The notes beneath the pieces were generated by a model. That model saw only the letters and a list, made by a program, of their open reading frames with translations. It did not search any database and was not told the origin of the DNA. From NCBI GenBank assembly GCA_016110215.1, contig JADWQD010000006.1, positions 1,612,001 through 1,676,000 of the forward strand: a stretch of DNA of 64,000 nt. Direction: 5' to 3'. Source of the stretch: Capronia americana. Taxonomy: Eukaryota > Ascomycota > Eurotiomycetes > Chaetothyriales > Herpotrichiellaceae. Both the position numbers and the translations under genes were made by a program. Positions 43,371 to 53,353 of the stretch are shown here, piece after piece (the first letter of the stretch is position 1; every line of letters begins with the position of its first letter).

Positions 43371-43743
43371 GAGAGCCTGACGTACAAAGCTCAATAGCCC
43401 CGGACCGACGAGAGCCTATATCCTCCCTGCAGGTGCGCGAATGGAGAGTCAGAAGTGAGGAGGTTGGCGAGAGGCGGCACGGAAGGTGACTTGAGCGGAA
43501 ATTAAGGCGCCGCGTCGGAAAATGTCACCCGAGCACGTTTAGTAATGTCACGTGACAGTCCCAATGGGTCATAGCGACCGGCCGCTCTAATGGGTAACCT
43601 CAAGTAGGTGAATACTACCACACCTGGGCGACGGTGCGGTGCTGCTCGAAGGGCGAGATGCTCTGTCTCTTCTAACATAGTCTCTTGAAGCCTACTCTGT
43701 GAAACACTTGTGCGGGAGCTAGCAATGGCAGTAAGTGCACCTG
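43371..43743. other. Intergenic, promoter of the Zn2Cys6 gene
   Basis: About 370 bases between the regulator start and the SDR stop (both minus strand). Nothing further was seen. Confidence 0.45.
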
Positions 43744-44772
43744 TCACGACATCCAACCTCCATCAACTTGGAAACCACTGTCAACATACACGTATTTGAG
43801 TACAGGAAGTAGAGAGTACGAACCATTGTAAACCGCTCCAGTCACAAACGAAGCTTGTTCGCTTAGCAGAAATGCAATAACACTTGCAACTTCAGTAGGG
43901 TCTCCCGGCCGGTCAAAGACCTGCTTCGCTGTCGAAAGCTTGTGGCCATATCGTTCTTCGAGCATCTCTACCAGTGGAGTTGCTATTATGCCTGCATTGT
44001 CAAAGCTCAGTGATGGTGCAACAGAAATTGGATGACGATGCGATACCTGGAGCTACGGCGTTCACTCGAATTCTTTCAGGCGCCATGTCTTTGGCTGCGC
44101 ATCTGGTCAGGGCAATGACTGCATGCTTGGATGCACAGTAAGCAAACCCCCCTTTACTGCCGTGCTGACCAGCGACACTGGCAACATTGACCTGGAGTAG
44201 AACCGCGTTAGACAGAATAGCACACGGGTGGAGTTGAATACGATGGATGCTCCTTCGTTCATATTTCTCAACTGTGCCCTCATGCAGAGGAAAACACCCT
44301 TGGCGTTTACGTCTACTCAAAGCGGTCAGACAGGCCTGCCCATGAAGAGGAGACGATGAGGGAGAATACGTACCCATCACAAAGTCGTAATTGTCGTCGG
44401 TTGCTTCGGTGATCTTTTGTGACTCGCCCGCAACGCCAGCGACATTAGCGGCTCCATCAAGTCTGCCAAAATGCTGAATGATGTTCTGAACCCAGCCGTC
44501 GACTTGATTACGAGAACTGATGTCGATCTGGGCAGCCACATGTCCCCGGCCAGGGAGAGACGCTATTGCTGCTTTGACGCCCTCTGCGTCTGCATCTGCA
44601 AGGCCTAGAGTCGCGCCCTGGCTGGCCAGCATTTTTGCTGTGGCCAGACCAATGCCTCTGGCTGCACCAGTCACACATATCTGTCCAGAGCTGGTTGTTA
44701 ATCCGTTTTCACAATAACGGCTCAATACCTGTCATGAAAATGACTCACCACTTTGTCTTGTAAAGGTGTCAT
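43744..44772 (-). CDS. Short-chain dehydrogenase/reductase (classical SDR)
   Basis: Six exons: 44749..44772, 44374..44680, 44242..44315, 44047..44191, 43824..43991 and 43744..43766, coding 246 residues. Introns are 50-68 nt. The cofactor motif TGAARGIG is at residues 12-19, NVAG in the N-A-G position, and the catalytic Ser and YxxxK lie in VNVASVAGQHGSKGG and YCASKHA. RVNAVAPG and the end TGAVYNVDGGWMS are typical of FabG-like SDRs. NAD(P)-dependent oxidation or reduction of an alcohol/ketone is expected; the substrate is unknown. The first and last exons are only 24 and 23 nt. It is divergent from the PEX11-family gene. Confidence 0.88.
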
Positions 44773-45394
44773 GTCGTTTGGTTGACGAAATTCAAAGAAA
44801 ACCGTTACAGTGTGTGTTTATCAGGTGTATTCGAACGGTGGCCCTGTGCAAGAGCCTCTAGGGTGCGTCTTCCGCATTTTCCGCCTCGAGGGCAAGCATA
44901 CTGCTTGGTCCACTCATCTTGCCCGAGAGTACCAAGTCTAGACATTGCGACACTGAATGGCAGATACATTGGGCTGAGTGCCTTGTGCTGTGTGCGGTAT
45001 CTTTCGCCGAGAGTAATTATCGGTAAACAAAAATGGTGCAGCCAAACTACACGGTTCACAGCATGTCTGGGAGGACGCCTTCCACGGCCAAACGCAGGCA
45101 GATCCTTTCAAGGTGTCGAGCCGAATCTCGGACATCGCAGTCCGGTGGATCCAACCAACGTATTGACGTTCCGCCACTTAGCGGCAAAAGCTGCTGTCTG
45201 CGAGCAGGGGTAGACAGCCCTAGCATTGCTACCTTTGGACCCGTGCTGCCGCAGGCTGTCTGTTGGACATGAAAAGACTGGAGGTCTTCCCAACTCTGGT
45301 GCAGCAATGACACAGTACACTTAGCTACAGCCTTGCGTCATAATACGCCTCTCGAGGTCCCGAAGACCGAACGCTATTTTCGCATATCACGAGC
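44773..45394. promoter_or_regulatory. Divergent promoter between SDR and PEX11-family genes
   Basis: About 620 bases, head to head. Short open frames on both strands are not conserved. No element was identified. Confidence 0.45.
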
Positions 45395-46357
45395 ATGGGG
45401 ACGCCGCCTTCGAATGTTCAAGCCTCTCCGCGGACGGACGCTACAAAGCTCGCTACAAAGCTCGATGATGACAGGAACCCACCGACCCCTGAAGCTTTTA
45501 GCAACAACGCCGCCGAAAGAAAGCATGAAGGCCCGGGCGACGATGAAATCCTTCTTCGTATTAGCAGGTAGGCGTGTAAGCCCTGATCGAAGATAGATCA
45601 TCTGATCCCTAGTAGATTGCTGAAATCAACCGCCGGCCTCGGTGCAGCATTGGCTACACTGAGTTTTACCATCAACCTCGCTGCGTACCTTGGACCACGG
45701 TCATGCGAACATATCCGGGTTCTGACAGGCATGCTCCGTCACGATAAAGGGACCTCCCCAAAATCATCACCGGCAGGCGTGGCTGCAGCTTTTTCAAGCT
45801 TTCCTCTGTCGGCGATGGGAGCCCTCCTTTCCGACTTCCGTAAAACCCTGCGGCTAACTGGCTTGATACCACTATATCTAAGGCTGAAGTCGGTGTTGTC
45901 AAGCAATGCGTCTTGCGACGGGGATCCAATCCTTCGTCGAATTCTGATCGTTCAATGCAGCGCGTACATTGTCTACCAAGCCATCGAAAACATCTACCAT
46001 CTGCACAGCAAGGGCATCACTCCCTCATCTATCGTCAACCGCAATGGAGGCCTGGCTAGATGGATAGCCTGGAGTTGCCGTGCTTGGACTGTTGCGGTGG
46101 CGAGCGATATCCTACGCTTATGGCGTGAAGCCCAGAATGCTAAGGCGGAGATCACTGGCCGGTCGGCTGACGAGGAACAGGCGCTCCGAAGGAAGTGGTG
46201 GAGGGAGTTTATCGTCTCTGCCCTGTGGCTACCGGTGGCCGCCCATAGCAGTTTTTACCCCGAAGGCATTGCATGTATGAACGCCGGTAGGGTTGCATTA
46301 GCTAGTCTTTTGGCTTCTTCAAGCCACCTTAAAAATCAGTGGGAAGCTGCAGTGTGA
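45395..46357 (+). CDS. PEX11-family peroxisomal membrane protein
   Basis: Two exons: 45395..45567 and 45616..46357 (intron 48 nt), coding 304 residues. PEX11 proteins elongate and divide peroxisomes. The amphipathic block DEILLRISRLLKSTAGLGA, followed by ATLSFTINLAAYLGP, matches the family start. So do RKTLRLTGLIPLYLRLKSVL, YQAIENIYHLHSKGI and the AWTVAVASDILRLWRE helix. Two hydrophobic segments near 240-290 could insert in the membrane. It resembles the fungal Pex11C type rather than the main Pex11. A tandem 12-nt duplication (45443-45466) codes TKLATKL in the N-terminal tail. Its place beside a CoA ligase and an SDR may link it to peroxisomal catabolism. Confidence 0.82.
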
Positions 46358-47312
46358 GCAGGCGGCCCTGGAAATCTGCACACAGGAGTGGAGGACCGCG
46401 CGGAGATGTGTTATGCACCTCATGAATCCGGGATCTTTGGTTCTCTGCGTGAGAAGACGGTTTTGGCGAGAAATCCTGTCTGTCTCAGCACGAGTTGCTT
46501 CTTGGACCACTGTAGGATTCCATAGTTGAGGAGTCAACCTATTCGTTGATTCCAGATCTCTGTCGAGACGGTATGAGGAAACCAGCTTCGCTCTACCATC
46601 TGTATTAACTACTGGAGTGGGGATGATGGTGTCTATGGTGCGGCGAGGCTGGCGTGAGTGTGTACATTGTACAGACTGGCGACAGTGCGTTCTGATTGGC
46701 TGGAGTTTTAGCGCAAGGCTGTGCCTCCTTACTTTCCTCATTTGCAAGTTGCACTTTCATAGATATAAAAGCATAATACTCTTCAGTAACCAGTTCATTA
46801 AGGTGTAGTGATTCAGTGCGATAAGAGGTAGTCTTGCCGCCGTATGACACCGTACACAATAGCCTTGAAGCCTCGCCTCAGTTCACTAATGCACTTCTCT
46901 TTCTCCATTAGGAGATTAAGGCTACATAGCCGCGGAGGAGCTTACTAGTGCGTTTCCGAAACTTCAGACCGAGAACGAGGTAGCGGCAATTTTTTTCCGA
47001 GGAAAGATGCTACTACTAGAGGCGGAGAGAGCCCCACTTCCATTGGCCTTGAATTTCCGCCCTCTGCTGGCATTCTATTCTGCCGAGTCCTTCTCAATGG
47101 CCATAACTTTCCCAGAACTGCGTCCTGGTTCTGAGTCAGTGGGCTTCTCGGACCTCGGCTGCTGGGCTATGGGGCCCCATTCCCTCTGTAGAATAGACAC
47201 TCAAACTATGGCAGTTCATTTTTGAGTAGATGAGGCGCAGTAATCTATCCTTTCTCACTTCATTTTCAAGATTAGAACAACTTGAAGTTGACGGCGACGT
47301 TGGAAAGACCTG
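46358..47312. other. Intergenic, promoter side of CoA-ligase gene
   Basis: About 950 bases with only short non-conserved frames. It holds the promoter of the ligase gene starting at 47313. Confidence 0.45.
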
Positions 47313-48980
47313 ATGCCGTTCACATCGAGGTACCCTCCCTTGGAAATTCCAAAATGCAATATCCTATCGTTTGTGTTTCCTGCCGACCGACCACCTTCGG
47401 AGAAGCCGATCTGGATCGATGCCGCCGACCCCTCCAACAGCCTGTCACTGGCTGACATGCTATCATGGGTTAAGAGACTTGCAACCGGACTCGACAGGCT
47501 AGGTGTTGCTCAAGGGCAGGCAGTCATGGTCTTCACGCCAAACCACATCTTTGTTCCTCTGGCTTATCTGGCTGCTGCTGGCAGCAAAAGGATCTTTACA
47601 GGAGCCAATCCAGCCTACACCGTTGATGAGGTGGCTTACCAAATGAAGATCGTCCGAGCCGCCATAGTGCTGGTTCACCCATCACTCCTCGGCAAGGGCC
47701 TTGCAGCAGCCAAACAAGCCGGTATCCCCATCAGTCACGTTTTCCAGTTTGCGGCCTTCGAGTGTCCTGTCCATCACGGGGTTCGAGATTGGAGAGACAT
47801 CACTGTAATGGCGTCGGTGCATGAAGCGCAATCCTGGCGGTGGGATACCCTTCCAGGAGAATGCTCACAGAGCACAATCGCAGCCATCAACTTCTCCAGC
47901 GGAACGACAGGCCTCCCCAAAGGCGTTTGCATCACCCACTACAATCTGGTCTCGAATGCCGTCCAGAATCTGGCCAACAAGTTCCATAACACCGGTCGTT
48001 CTGAGGCTGATCCAGGTTTCGAGAACTGGCTTGCCACCCTCCCCCTTTACCATGCCTATTCTCAGCTCTGGACCATCACGCTCGCCAGCCGGTTACAGGC
48101 CTCGGTTTACGTCATGTCAAAGTTTGTGTTTGAAGACTACCTAAGATATATTGAACAATACAAAATCACCACCCTTCAAGCTGTGCCGCCGATTCTCCTC
48201 ATGCTGAGCAAGCGACCAGAGACCGCCAAGTATAACCTAGCCAGTCTACAAACCATTCTCTGTGGTGCAGCACCGCTCTCTCCAGAAGTGCAAAGCGAAG
48301 TCAGTAAGCGCGTCGGTGCTGTGGTGGTGCAGGGATGGGGAATGACGGAGACTACTTGTGCCGGCATTATGATACCTGGCATGATGGTGGACGAGAGTGG
48401 GAGTGTTGGATACCTGCTTCCAAACACAGAGGCCATGCTGATGGACGAAGGGGAGAAAGAGGTTACGAATTACGGACAGCCCGGAGAGCTCCTTCTTCGC
48501 GGGCCACAGATTATGCTGAAATACTGGGAGAACGAAGCTGCGACGAAAGAGACACTCACGCCAGATGGCTGGTTGAGGACAGGGGACGTGTCAGTCGTAA
48601 AGGACGGCAAATTCTGGATCGTGGATAGGAAAAAAGAACTCATCAAGGTCAACGGCCTGCAAGTGGCTCCAGCCGAATTGGAAGCTATCCTTCTAGCGCA
48701 TGAGGATATTGTTGATGCGGCGGTGACGGGGATCCGGTTCCAAGATGATGAGCGGCCGAGGGCTTATGTGGTCCGATGCGAACACTCTCAGACCACGGAA
48801 CAGGAGGTGCAAGATTTCGTGGCAGCTAAGGTAGCCAAGCACAAGCGGCTCTCGGGGGGCGTTCTATTTGTCCCCGAGATCCCCAAGCTGGCGAGTGGGA
48901 AGATCATCAGGAAACAGCTTCGAGAATGGTCCAAGAGAGATGCTACAGAGATGGAGGGCAAACTGGGGGGGAAGCTGTGA
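47313..48980 (+). CDS. Acyl/aryl-CoA ligase (4-coumarate-CoA-ligase-like, AMP-binding)
   Basis: A single-exon gene of 555 residues of the ANL superfamily. It activates a carboxylic acid as an acyl-adenylate and then a CoA thioester. The ATP P-loop FSSGTTGLPKG is about residue 194. GWGMTETTCAGI, YWENEAATKET, the hinge GWLRTGDVSVVKDGKFWIVD (about 425-445), KELIKVNGLQVAPAELE and the catalytic Lys region LASGKIIRKQL follow. Overall it resembles fungal 4-coumarate-type ligases for aromatic or medium-chain acids. It ends in Gly-Lys-Leu, close to but not a standard peroxisomal PTS1 (the first position is normally Ser, Ala or Cys). It is followed in the same direction by the VOC gene. Confidence 0.92.
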   Translation: MPFTSRYPPLEIPKCNILSFVFPADRPPSEKPIWIDAADPSNSLSLADMLSWVKRLATGLDRLGVAQGQAVMVFTPNHIFVPLAYLAAAGSKRIFTGANPAYTVDEVAYQMKIVRAAIVLVHPSLLGKGLAAAKQAGIPISHVFQFAAFECPVHHGVRDWRDITVMASVHEAQSWRWDTLPGECSQSTIAAINFSSGTTGLPKGVCITHYNLVSNAVQNLANKFHNTGRSEADPGFENWLATLPLYHAYSQLWTITLASRLQASVYVMSKFVFEDYLRYIEQYKITTLQAVPPILLMLSKRPETAKYNLASLQTILCGAAPLSPEVQSEVSKRVGAVVVQGWGMTETTCAGIMIPGMMVDESGSVGYLLPNTEAMLMDEGEKEVTNYGQPGELLLRGPQIMLKYWENEAATKETLTPDGWLRTGDVSVVKDGKFWIVDRKKELIKVNGLQVAPAELEAILLAHEDIVDAAVTGIRFQDDERPRAYVVRCEHSQTTEQEVQDFVAAKVAKHKRLSGGVLFVPEIPKLASGKIIRKQLREWSKRDATEMEGKLGGKL

Positions 48981-49377
48981 CCGAATGTCCGCGCCCTAGT
49001 CATGGCAACGCTGTTTAGCGATCAATAACATTCATGCACTTGAGTACGAGCTTGCGGTGTTAGACAGTGCGCACGTGTACTGGAACAATCGAAGTGGACC
49101 AAACATTTCACAATGGATTGTAGATACGGTCTGGATCGGCCAGGTCCGGTTTTCCGCCAAATCCGCGGCTGTGATGTTCCGCCTATACTGGTACTATCTT
49201 CCGGACCTGCATGTGGTGGAATCCAGGCGGCCGCATGTCATGTTGTCCAAATACAATTTTGAGGAACTTGCCATAAAACCAGTCTCTCCAACGACGTGCG
49301 ACTTGCAGACAGTGAGTCTGCCCTGACCTCGAATCAATACGACATTTCTCAGAGTTCATCCGTCGCTCATTTACACC
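48981..49377. other. Intergenic between CoA-ligase and VOC genes
   Basis: About 400 bases, genes on the same strand. It holds the VOC promoter; no gene was seen. Confidence 0.45.
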
Positions 49378-50325
49378 ATGGCATACAAAGTCCGGTACAT
49401 GTGGCACCCCACCCATATGGTCACCGACTTACCGGCTTGCGAGAAGTTCTTCCAAGACGTGTTCAATCTTGAGAGTATCCCGGTTGAAGCGAATTTGCCC
49501 CCGAAGGAAGAATGCCCGACCTACCCGCGCGACTACTCGATCCTGACGTTGATCCGGGAGGTCATGTTTGACAGCGTGGATCCGACAAAGTACGTCGTGG
49601 AAGGGTGCCAGAACTTGGAAGATGTGGACCCACCGGGCCACCCGCTGTGTTTCGGGTTGGCCGTCGAAGGCGCCGATGAGCTCTACAAAGCCTTCGTCGA
49701 GAACGGGATTCGCTCCACCGACCAAGCCAACCGTGTTGCGAGGCGGAACAAGGCTCCTATCACCGGGTTCAAGAACGCCACGCTTTTCTTCACCCTGCCA
49801 GAAAGTGCTGGCCTGCGATATCAGATCTATCCGATCGAGGCCACGGGGTATCCCGACCCTCGCGCTGAACCGGGTTGGACGCTTCCCCCGGTATCCAAAG
49901 ACGACCCTCTCGCACTGGAATTTTGCTCCCATCACACCATCCTCTCGCTCAACCCCACCAAGGCGTTCAATGTCTTGATTGGCATCCTGAAGGGCAAGAT
50001 CATCCACCGGGGTCGGAATGAACTGCTGGAGACAGATAGCACGTACCTCTCCCTGGGCAACGACGTCTATGAAATTGCGGTCCCGACTCGCGCGGGATCG
50101 TTCGCAGCCGAAGATGTCAAGTGGAACGCTCCATTTGATACGTACCATGGAATCACCTTTAAAACGGCCGATCTCGCTAAAGTCCGCCGTCACCTCGAAG
50201 CCAAGAAGATTCCGTTGCTGTTGCAGAACAACCACATGGTCGTCACGGACCCGAAACATAGTATCGGCGTTCCGTGGGGATTCACCGACACGAAAGTTCC
50301 GGGCGATCTGAGGTTGGCTCCTTGA
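49378..50325 (+). CDS. VOC-superfamily protein (glyoxalase/extradiol-dioxygenase fold, two-domain)
   Basis: A single-exon gene of 315 residues with two VOC modules. The N-terminal module has HPTHMVTDLPACEKFFQDVF (His13) and HPLCFGLAVEGADELYKAF. The C-terminal one has EFCSHHTILSLNPTKAFNVL (His185/186), YLSLGNDVYEIAVPTRAG (Glu232) and DTYHGITFKTADLAKVRRHL (His257). The pattern His-x-His-x with a possible third ligand could support a metal site like the type I extradiol dioxygenases. The usual terminal Glu strand is instead DPKHSIGVPWGFTD. The length also suits catechol-2,3-dioxygenase-like enzymes (about 300). Ring cleavage is a reasonable guess but unproven; glyoxalase or isomerase activity is also possible. 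Confidence 0.82.
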   Translation: MAYKVRYMWHPTHMVTDLPACEKFFQDVFNLESIPVEANLPPKEECPTYPRDYSILTLIREVMFDSVDPTKYVVEGCQNLEDVDPPGHPLCFGLAVEGADELYKAFVENGIRSTDQANRVARRNKAPITGFKNATLFFTLPESAGLRYQIYPIEATGYPDPRAEPGWTLPPVSKDDPLALEFCSHHTILSLNPTKAFNVLIGILKGKIIHRGRNELLETDSTYLSLGNDVYEIAVPTRAGSFAAEDVKWNAPFDTYHGITFKTADLAKVRRHLEAKKIPLLLQNNHMVVTDPKHSIGVPWGFTDTKVPGDLRLAP

Positions 50326-50588
50326 TCCGGGTCAATCTAAATCACTGGAATCGGCACACGCGCGGGGAAAAAACTGGGATCTCGGGACATGTGGCAGCCG
50401 GTCAAAAAGGGGGGCTGGTGAACGTGCAAACTAGACAGGTTCTAGCACTTTTTTGTGAAGGTGTTACATACGACTCAATACATTGCCCCCGAGAAGCGGC
50501 TTCTCTCCATTGTGGCCTCGTTTTTCCTGTGCGGCCAGAACATCTCTCAAGTATATGGAGGCACGCAGGCCCAGCGAAGCAAGCACAT

Positions 50589-52661
50589 TCACATCGCCCA
50601 GTTGATGTTATTCCACACGTCTAGACCAGTGTCGTCCCACATGACAGGCAGGTCCTGTGCCTTTAGTAGAGCATCCTGAAGCAAGTCGTTGGGAATGAGC
50701 TGAGGAGGAAATGAAAAGCTCCATTCATTAGAGGCGTCCGCGCTATTAATTCCATTCCCTGTGGTATTCTGTGCTGGGACGGCTCCTCCTCCACCGGGAG
50801 TTGTGGTGGAAGCACCCTCACGCGGAACGTTTTGCCGGGCCCATCTCGCCTCGATGATGTCGCGAGCCACTTTGATCGGCCGTCCCAGTGCCGGAATGAC
50901 ATTTCGAGCCAGGAACATGTGGTGAGAGAAGGGCGTGATGATTTTCAAGGCCTTGTTTAAAAGGTTGATCGCTGGCATCGTCAAGCCTTCGGTGCTGTTC
51001 TGCCTCACAATTATGCATATCATGGGGACCAACGCGCCGATCACATGGTGGAGATAGGCATGGCGTTGACAGCGATTCGTGGCCTGCATCGTTTGAGACA
51101 GCTCGACGGCGCCGATAATCTCTTCGGCCACATCAATGCACAGTTGAGCCGTCTTCTTGGTGTAGGTGAGACTGAACATCTCTTCGCGCCACGGCAGCAT
51201 GCGTAGGTAGAGGATCCGCAGATGTAGCACGAAGGCTTGGTTCTGAATGTAAGAAGGTCTTGCCTCATAGGCCTCCTGGCTTTCCGTCGAGGGAGGCCAA
51301 TGTAGGGCGGTGGGAATCTGTTTGGCAAACTCGACAATCTTCGTATCCAGGGATGCAATGACCTCGTTGGGGACCGGTTTCTTCGCCCGTGCCCCGAAGA
51401 TAGTCTCACAGACCTCGGAGGAGAGCCTTGTCAACTTGATGACCTCCAGCACATAAGGAATGGGGCTGGTGGCCGGCATTTCTGGCAATGCCGGACATTC
51501 CGGATAAAGCATTCGATCGTCGACGCACTGTGGCAACCCAACTTTGATGTCGGACTCGCGAAGAAGCTCGGGCAAGCCTCGAGTCTGGGCCACATTGTGG
51601 TTGAGGCAGTAGACAGACCAGAAAACGCGGCGTCGGTAGATCCTGTCATAGAATCTACACTCGTCGCCCCATGAAGACTCGTCGTGCAATCCGAGCTGAA
51701 AACACAGCCGGACCGTGGTTCCCATTGTATTGTACGCCGAATTCAAGAGGCCCGCGTACATGAAGTACAAAGTTTTCATCAGCAGGGTCTGCACAGTGAC
51801 CATATTGGCCCGCTCTAGCCAGGCGGCGTGATTGAACAACTTCTCGGCCAAAGTAAATTCCTGCCATCCTGGAATTGAGTCGGTCGGGGTCGAGGTGTCG
51901 CTCAGGATACTCGTCACCGCCATGATATACTTGAGGAGAGTGGCCAGTTGCACCGCGTTGGTCTTGGTCAGAGTGATGGAGTCGTTTGCGGCAAAGGCCG
52001 AGGCTTGTGCTCGCAAGTGGTTCTCGTTCATACACGGGTAGTGAGGGTGCACGTATGCAAAGAATATGTCGAGTGCCCGTAGAAGTTCAGACACATCTTG
52101 CGCTCGCACTTGGTCGATTGTTTGGTCGATATCCAGATAGACGCGGGCGGTCGAAGGGTTCGTGTCCAAGGCTGTTGCACCCCTTCCGCCGCCGCCGCCG
52201 TCTTTGGCGGTGGTGGAGCCCTGGGCTTGCGTGACAGTGCGGTACAATAGATCGATTTGCCGGAAGAAGGAGGCGCCTGTTACAAAGTTGGTGCTGCATT
52301 CAAAGACATTTTCTCGCGGAGAGGATGACTCTGCGGTGCCGACGGTGCTCAGGGGCGTTTGACCACGACCTGTTTGGTCTCCTTCAGGGACTGCCACACC
52401 TGGGATGGTCGCAGAATTGGCTTGGTCGGCACTGGCACTGTTGGCCCAACTCGTGGGTGCGATGTTACAACTGAACGAGCTCCCCCTTCTCAAAGGTCGT
52501 GATCCACGAGGTTCCGAGAAGATACAATCCGTGGCCCAGCGGCGACAGTTCTGACAGTCTTTCTCGCCACTACATTTTCTCTTTCGGCGCTGACATTCAT
52601 TGCACGCCCGAGAGGTGTACTTGTCGCGAACCCTGACCGCATTCGAACCCGCGGGGACCAT
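50589..52661 (-). CDS. Zn2Cys6 transcription factor, probable cluster regulator
   Basis: A single-exon gene of 690 residues from the first credible ATG at 52661; the open frame runs on to a TTG at 52892 through a CCAG microsatellite and is not trusted. The N-terminal zinc cluster is perfect: ACNECQRRKRKC, SGEKDCQNC and RRWATDC (CX2CX6CX5CX2CX6C, about residues 20-48). The Fungal_trans domain spans about 190-520: DIFFAYVHPHYPCMNENHLR, LLMKTLYFMYAGLLNSAYNT, LCFQLGLHDESSW and RRRVFWSVYCLNHNVAQTRG. It is embedded among catabolic-type enzymes and divergent from the aldolase gene, so a local activator role is inferred. The C-terminus is Pro/Gly/Asn-rich and ends NNINWAM, resembling an acidic/aromatic activation end. 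Confidence 0.92.
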   Translation of the reverse strand: MVPAGSNAVRVRDKYTSRACNECQRRKRKCSGEKDCQNCRRWATDCIFSEPRGSRPLRRGSSFSCNIAPTSWANSASADQANSATIPGVAVPEGDQTGRGQTPLSTVGTAESSSPRENVFECSTNFVTGASFFRQIDLLYRTVTQAQGSTTAKDGGGGGRGATALDTNPSTARVYLDIDQTIDQVRAQDVSELLRALDIFFAYVHPHYPCMNENHLRAQASAFAANDSITLTKTNAVQLATLLKYIMAVTSILSDTSTPTDSIPGWQEFTLAEKLFNHAAWLERANMVTVQTLLMKTLYFMYAGLLNSAYNTMGTTVRLCFQLGLHDESSWGDECRFYDRIYRRRVFWSVYCLNHNVAQTRGLPELLRESDIKVGLPQCVDDRMLYPECPALPEMPATSPIPYVLEVIKLTRLSSEVCETIFGARAKKPVPNEVIASLDTKIVEFAKQIPTALHWPPSTESQEAYEARPSYIQNQAFVLHLRILYLRMLPWREEMFSLTYTKKTAQLCIDVAEEIIGAVELSQTMQATNRCQRHAYLHHVIGALVPMICIIVRQNSTEGLTMPAINLLNKALKIITPFSHHMFLARNVIPALGRPIKVARDIIEARWARQNVPREGASTTTPGGGGAVPAQNTTGNGINSADASNEWSFSFPPQLIPNDLLQDALLKAQDLPVMWDDTGLDVWNNINWAM

Positions 52662-53353
52662 GGTAGCGATATGTCTCCTGTTGTTGAGATCGCTCTCTGG
52701 ACGTACCTCCCCCGCGTGGAGCAAGGGAGGAGAGGCGGGAAGGGAGGCGGGGTGAGAAGGCGCCCTGTAAATCTGGTGGAGGCTTGCCACAACCAGCCAA
52801 CCAGCCAGCCAGCCAGCCAGCCAGCCAGCGGCCAGCAGGTTCCCAATCCCGCGCCCAGGACTTTCACTGTGAATGGGCAACGAAGGTGGCAAGATCTTGC
52901 CGAATGAGAAGCTCCGACGAGCTCCTCAGCCAAACAACTGCCCAATCGATCTACCTCTTGCATGTTTAGAGTGTACTTTGGCCGCTGCTCGTCCAGTCCG
53001 GCAAACCTAGTAGCGAGGTCCGATGGTCAGTTTCGGCAGGCTTTAGCCGCCGCCGTGGTGGGCGGAACATTGTAGATTGCAACCATCGCGCGGAAGATGA
53101 TTCCGACGCCCGATTTTGAATCATGATGGATCAGCACCCAGGGCTGCTTGAATTACTCTGGTAACTATCGATGCAGAGCACATTGGTTCCAGGGGATGAT
53201 GACATGAGCCATGGGATCGGCAGCAGATTTCAAGAACCTCTGCATCAAACCCTGAGTATTGTGTAGTTGGTCGAACCTTCGAACTGGTCTGAAAACTTTC
53301 TCCCCTTGGACGCGCGACTCACCAGAGCTTCCTACTAGGTACCATCTGGACCA
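52662..53353. promoter_or_regulatory. Divergent promoter between Zn2Cys6 regulator and aldolase genes
   Basis: About 690 bases, head to head. It contains the CCAG microsatellite (52801-52828) just upstream of the regulator start, inside a reading frame open on the minus strand. Confidence 0.5.
52801..52828. repeat. (CCAG)7 microsatellite
   Basis: Seven perfect tetranucleotide copies, extended imperfectly to about 52793. On the minus strand it reads Gly-Trp-Leu-Ala repeats in the frame upstream of the regulator ATG. It lies about 140 bases 5' of that ATG and is prone to length change. Confidence 0.9.

Noticed and set aside
52662..52892. N-terminal extension of the Zn2Cys6 regulator through Gly-Trp-Leu-Ala repeats
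   Set aside because: It starts with TTG and is coded by a CCAG microsatellite. The next in-frame ATG sits properly before the zinc cluster.
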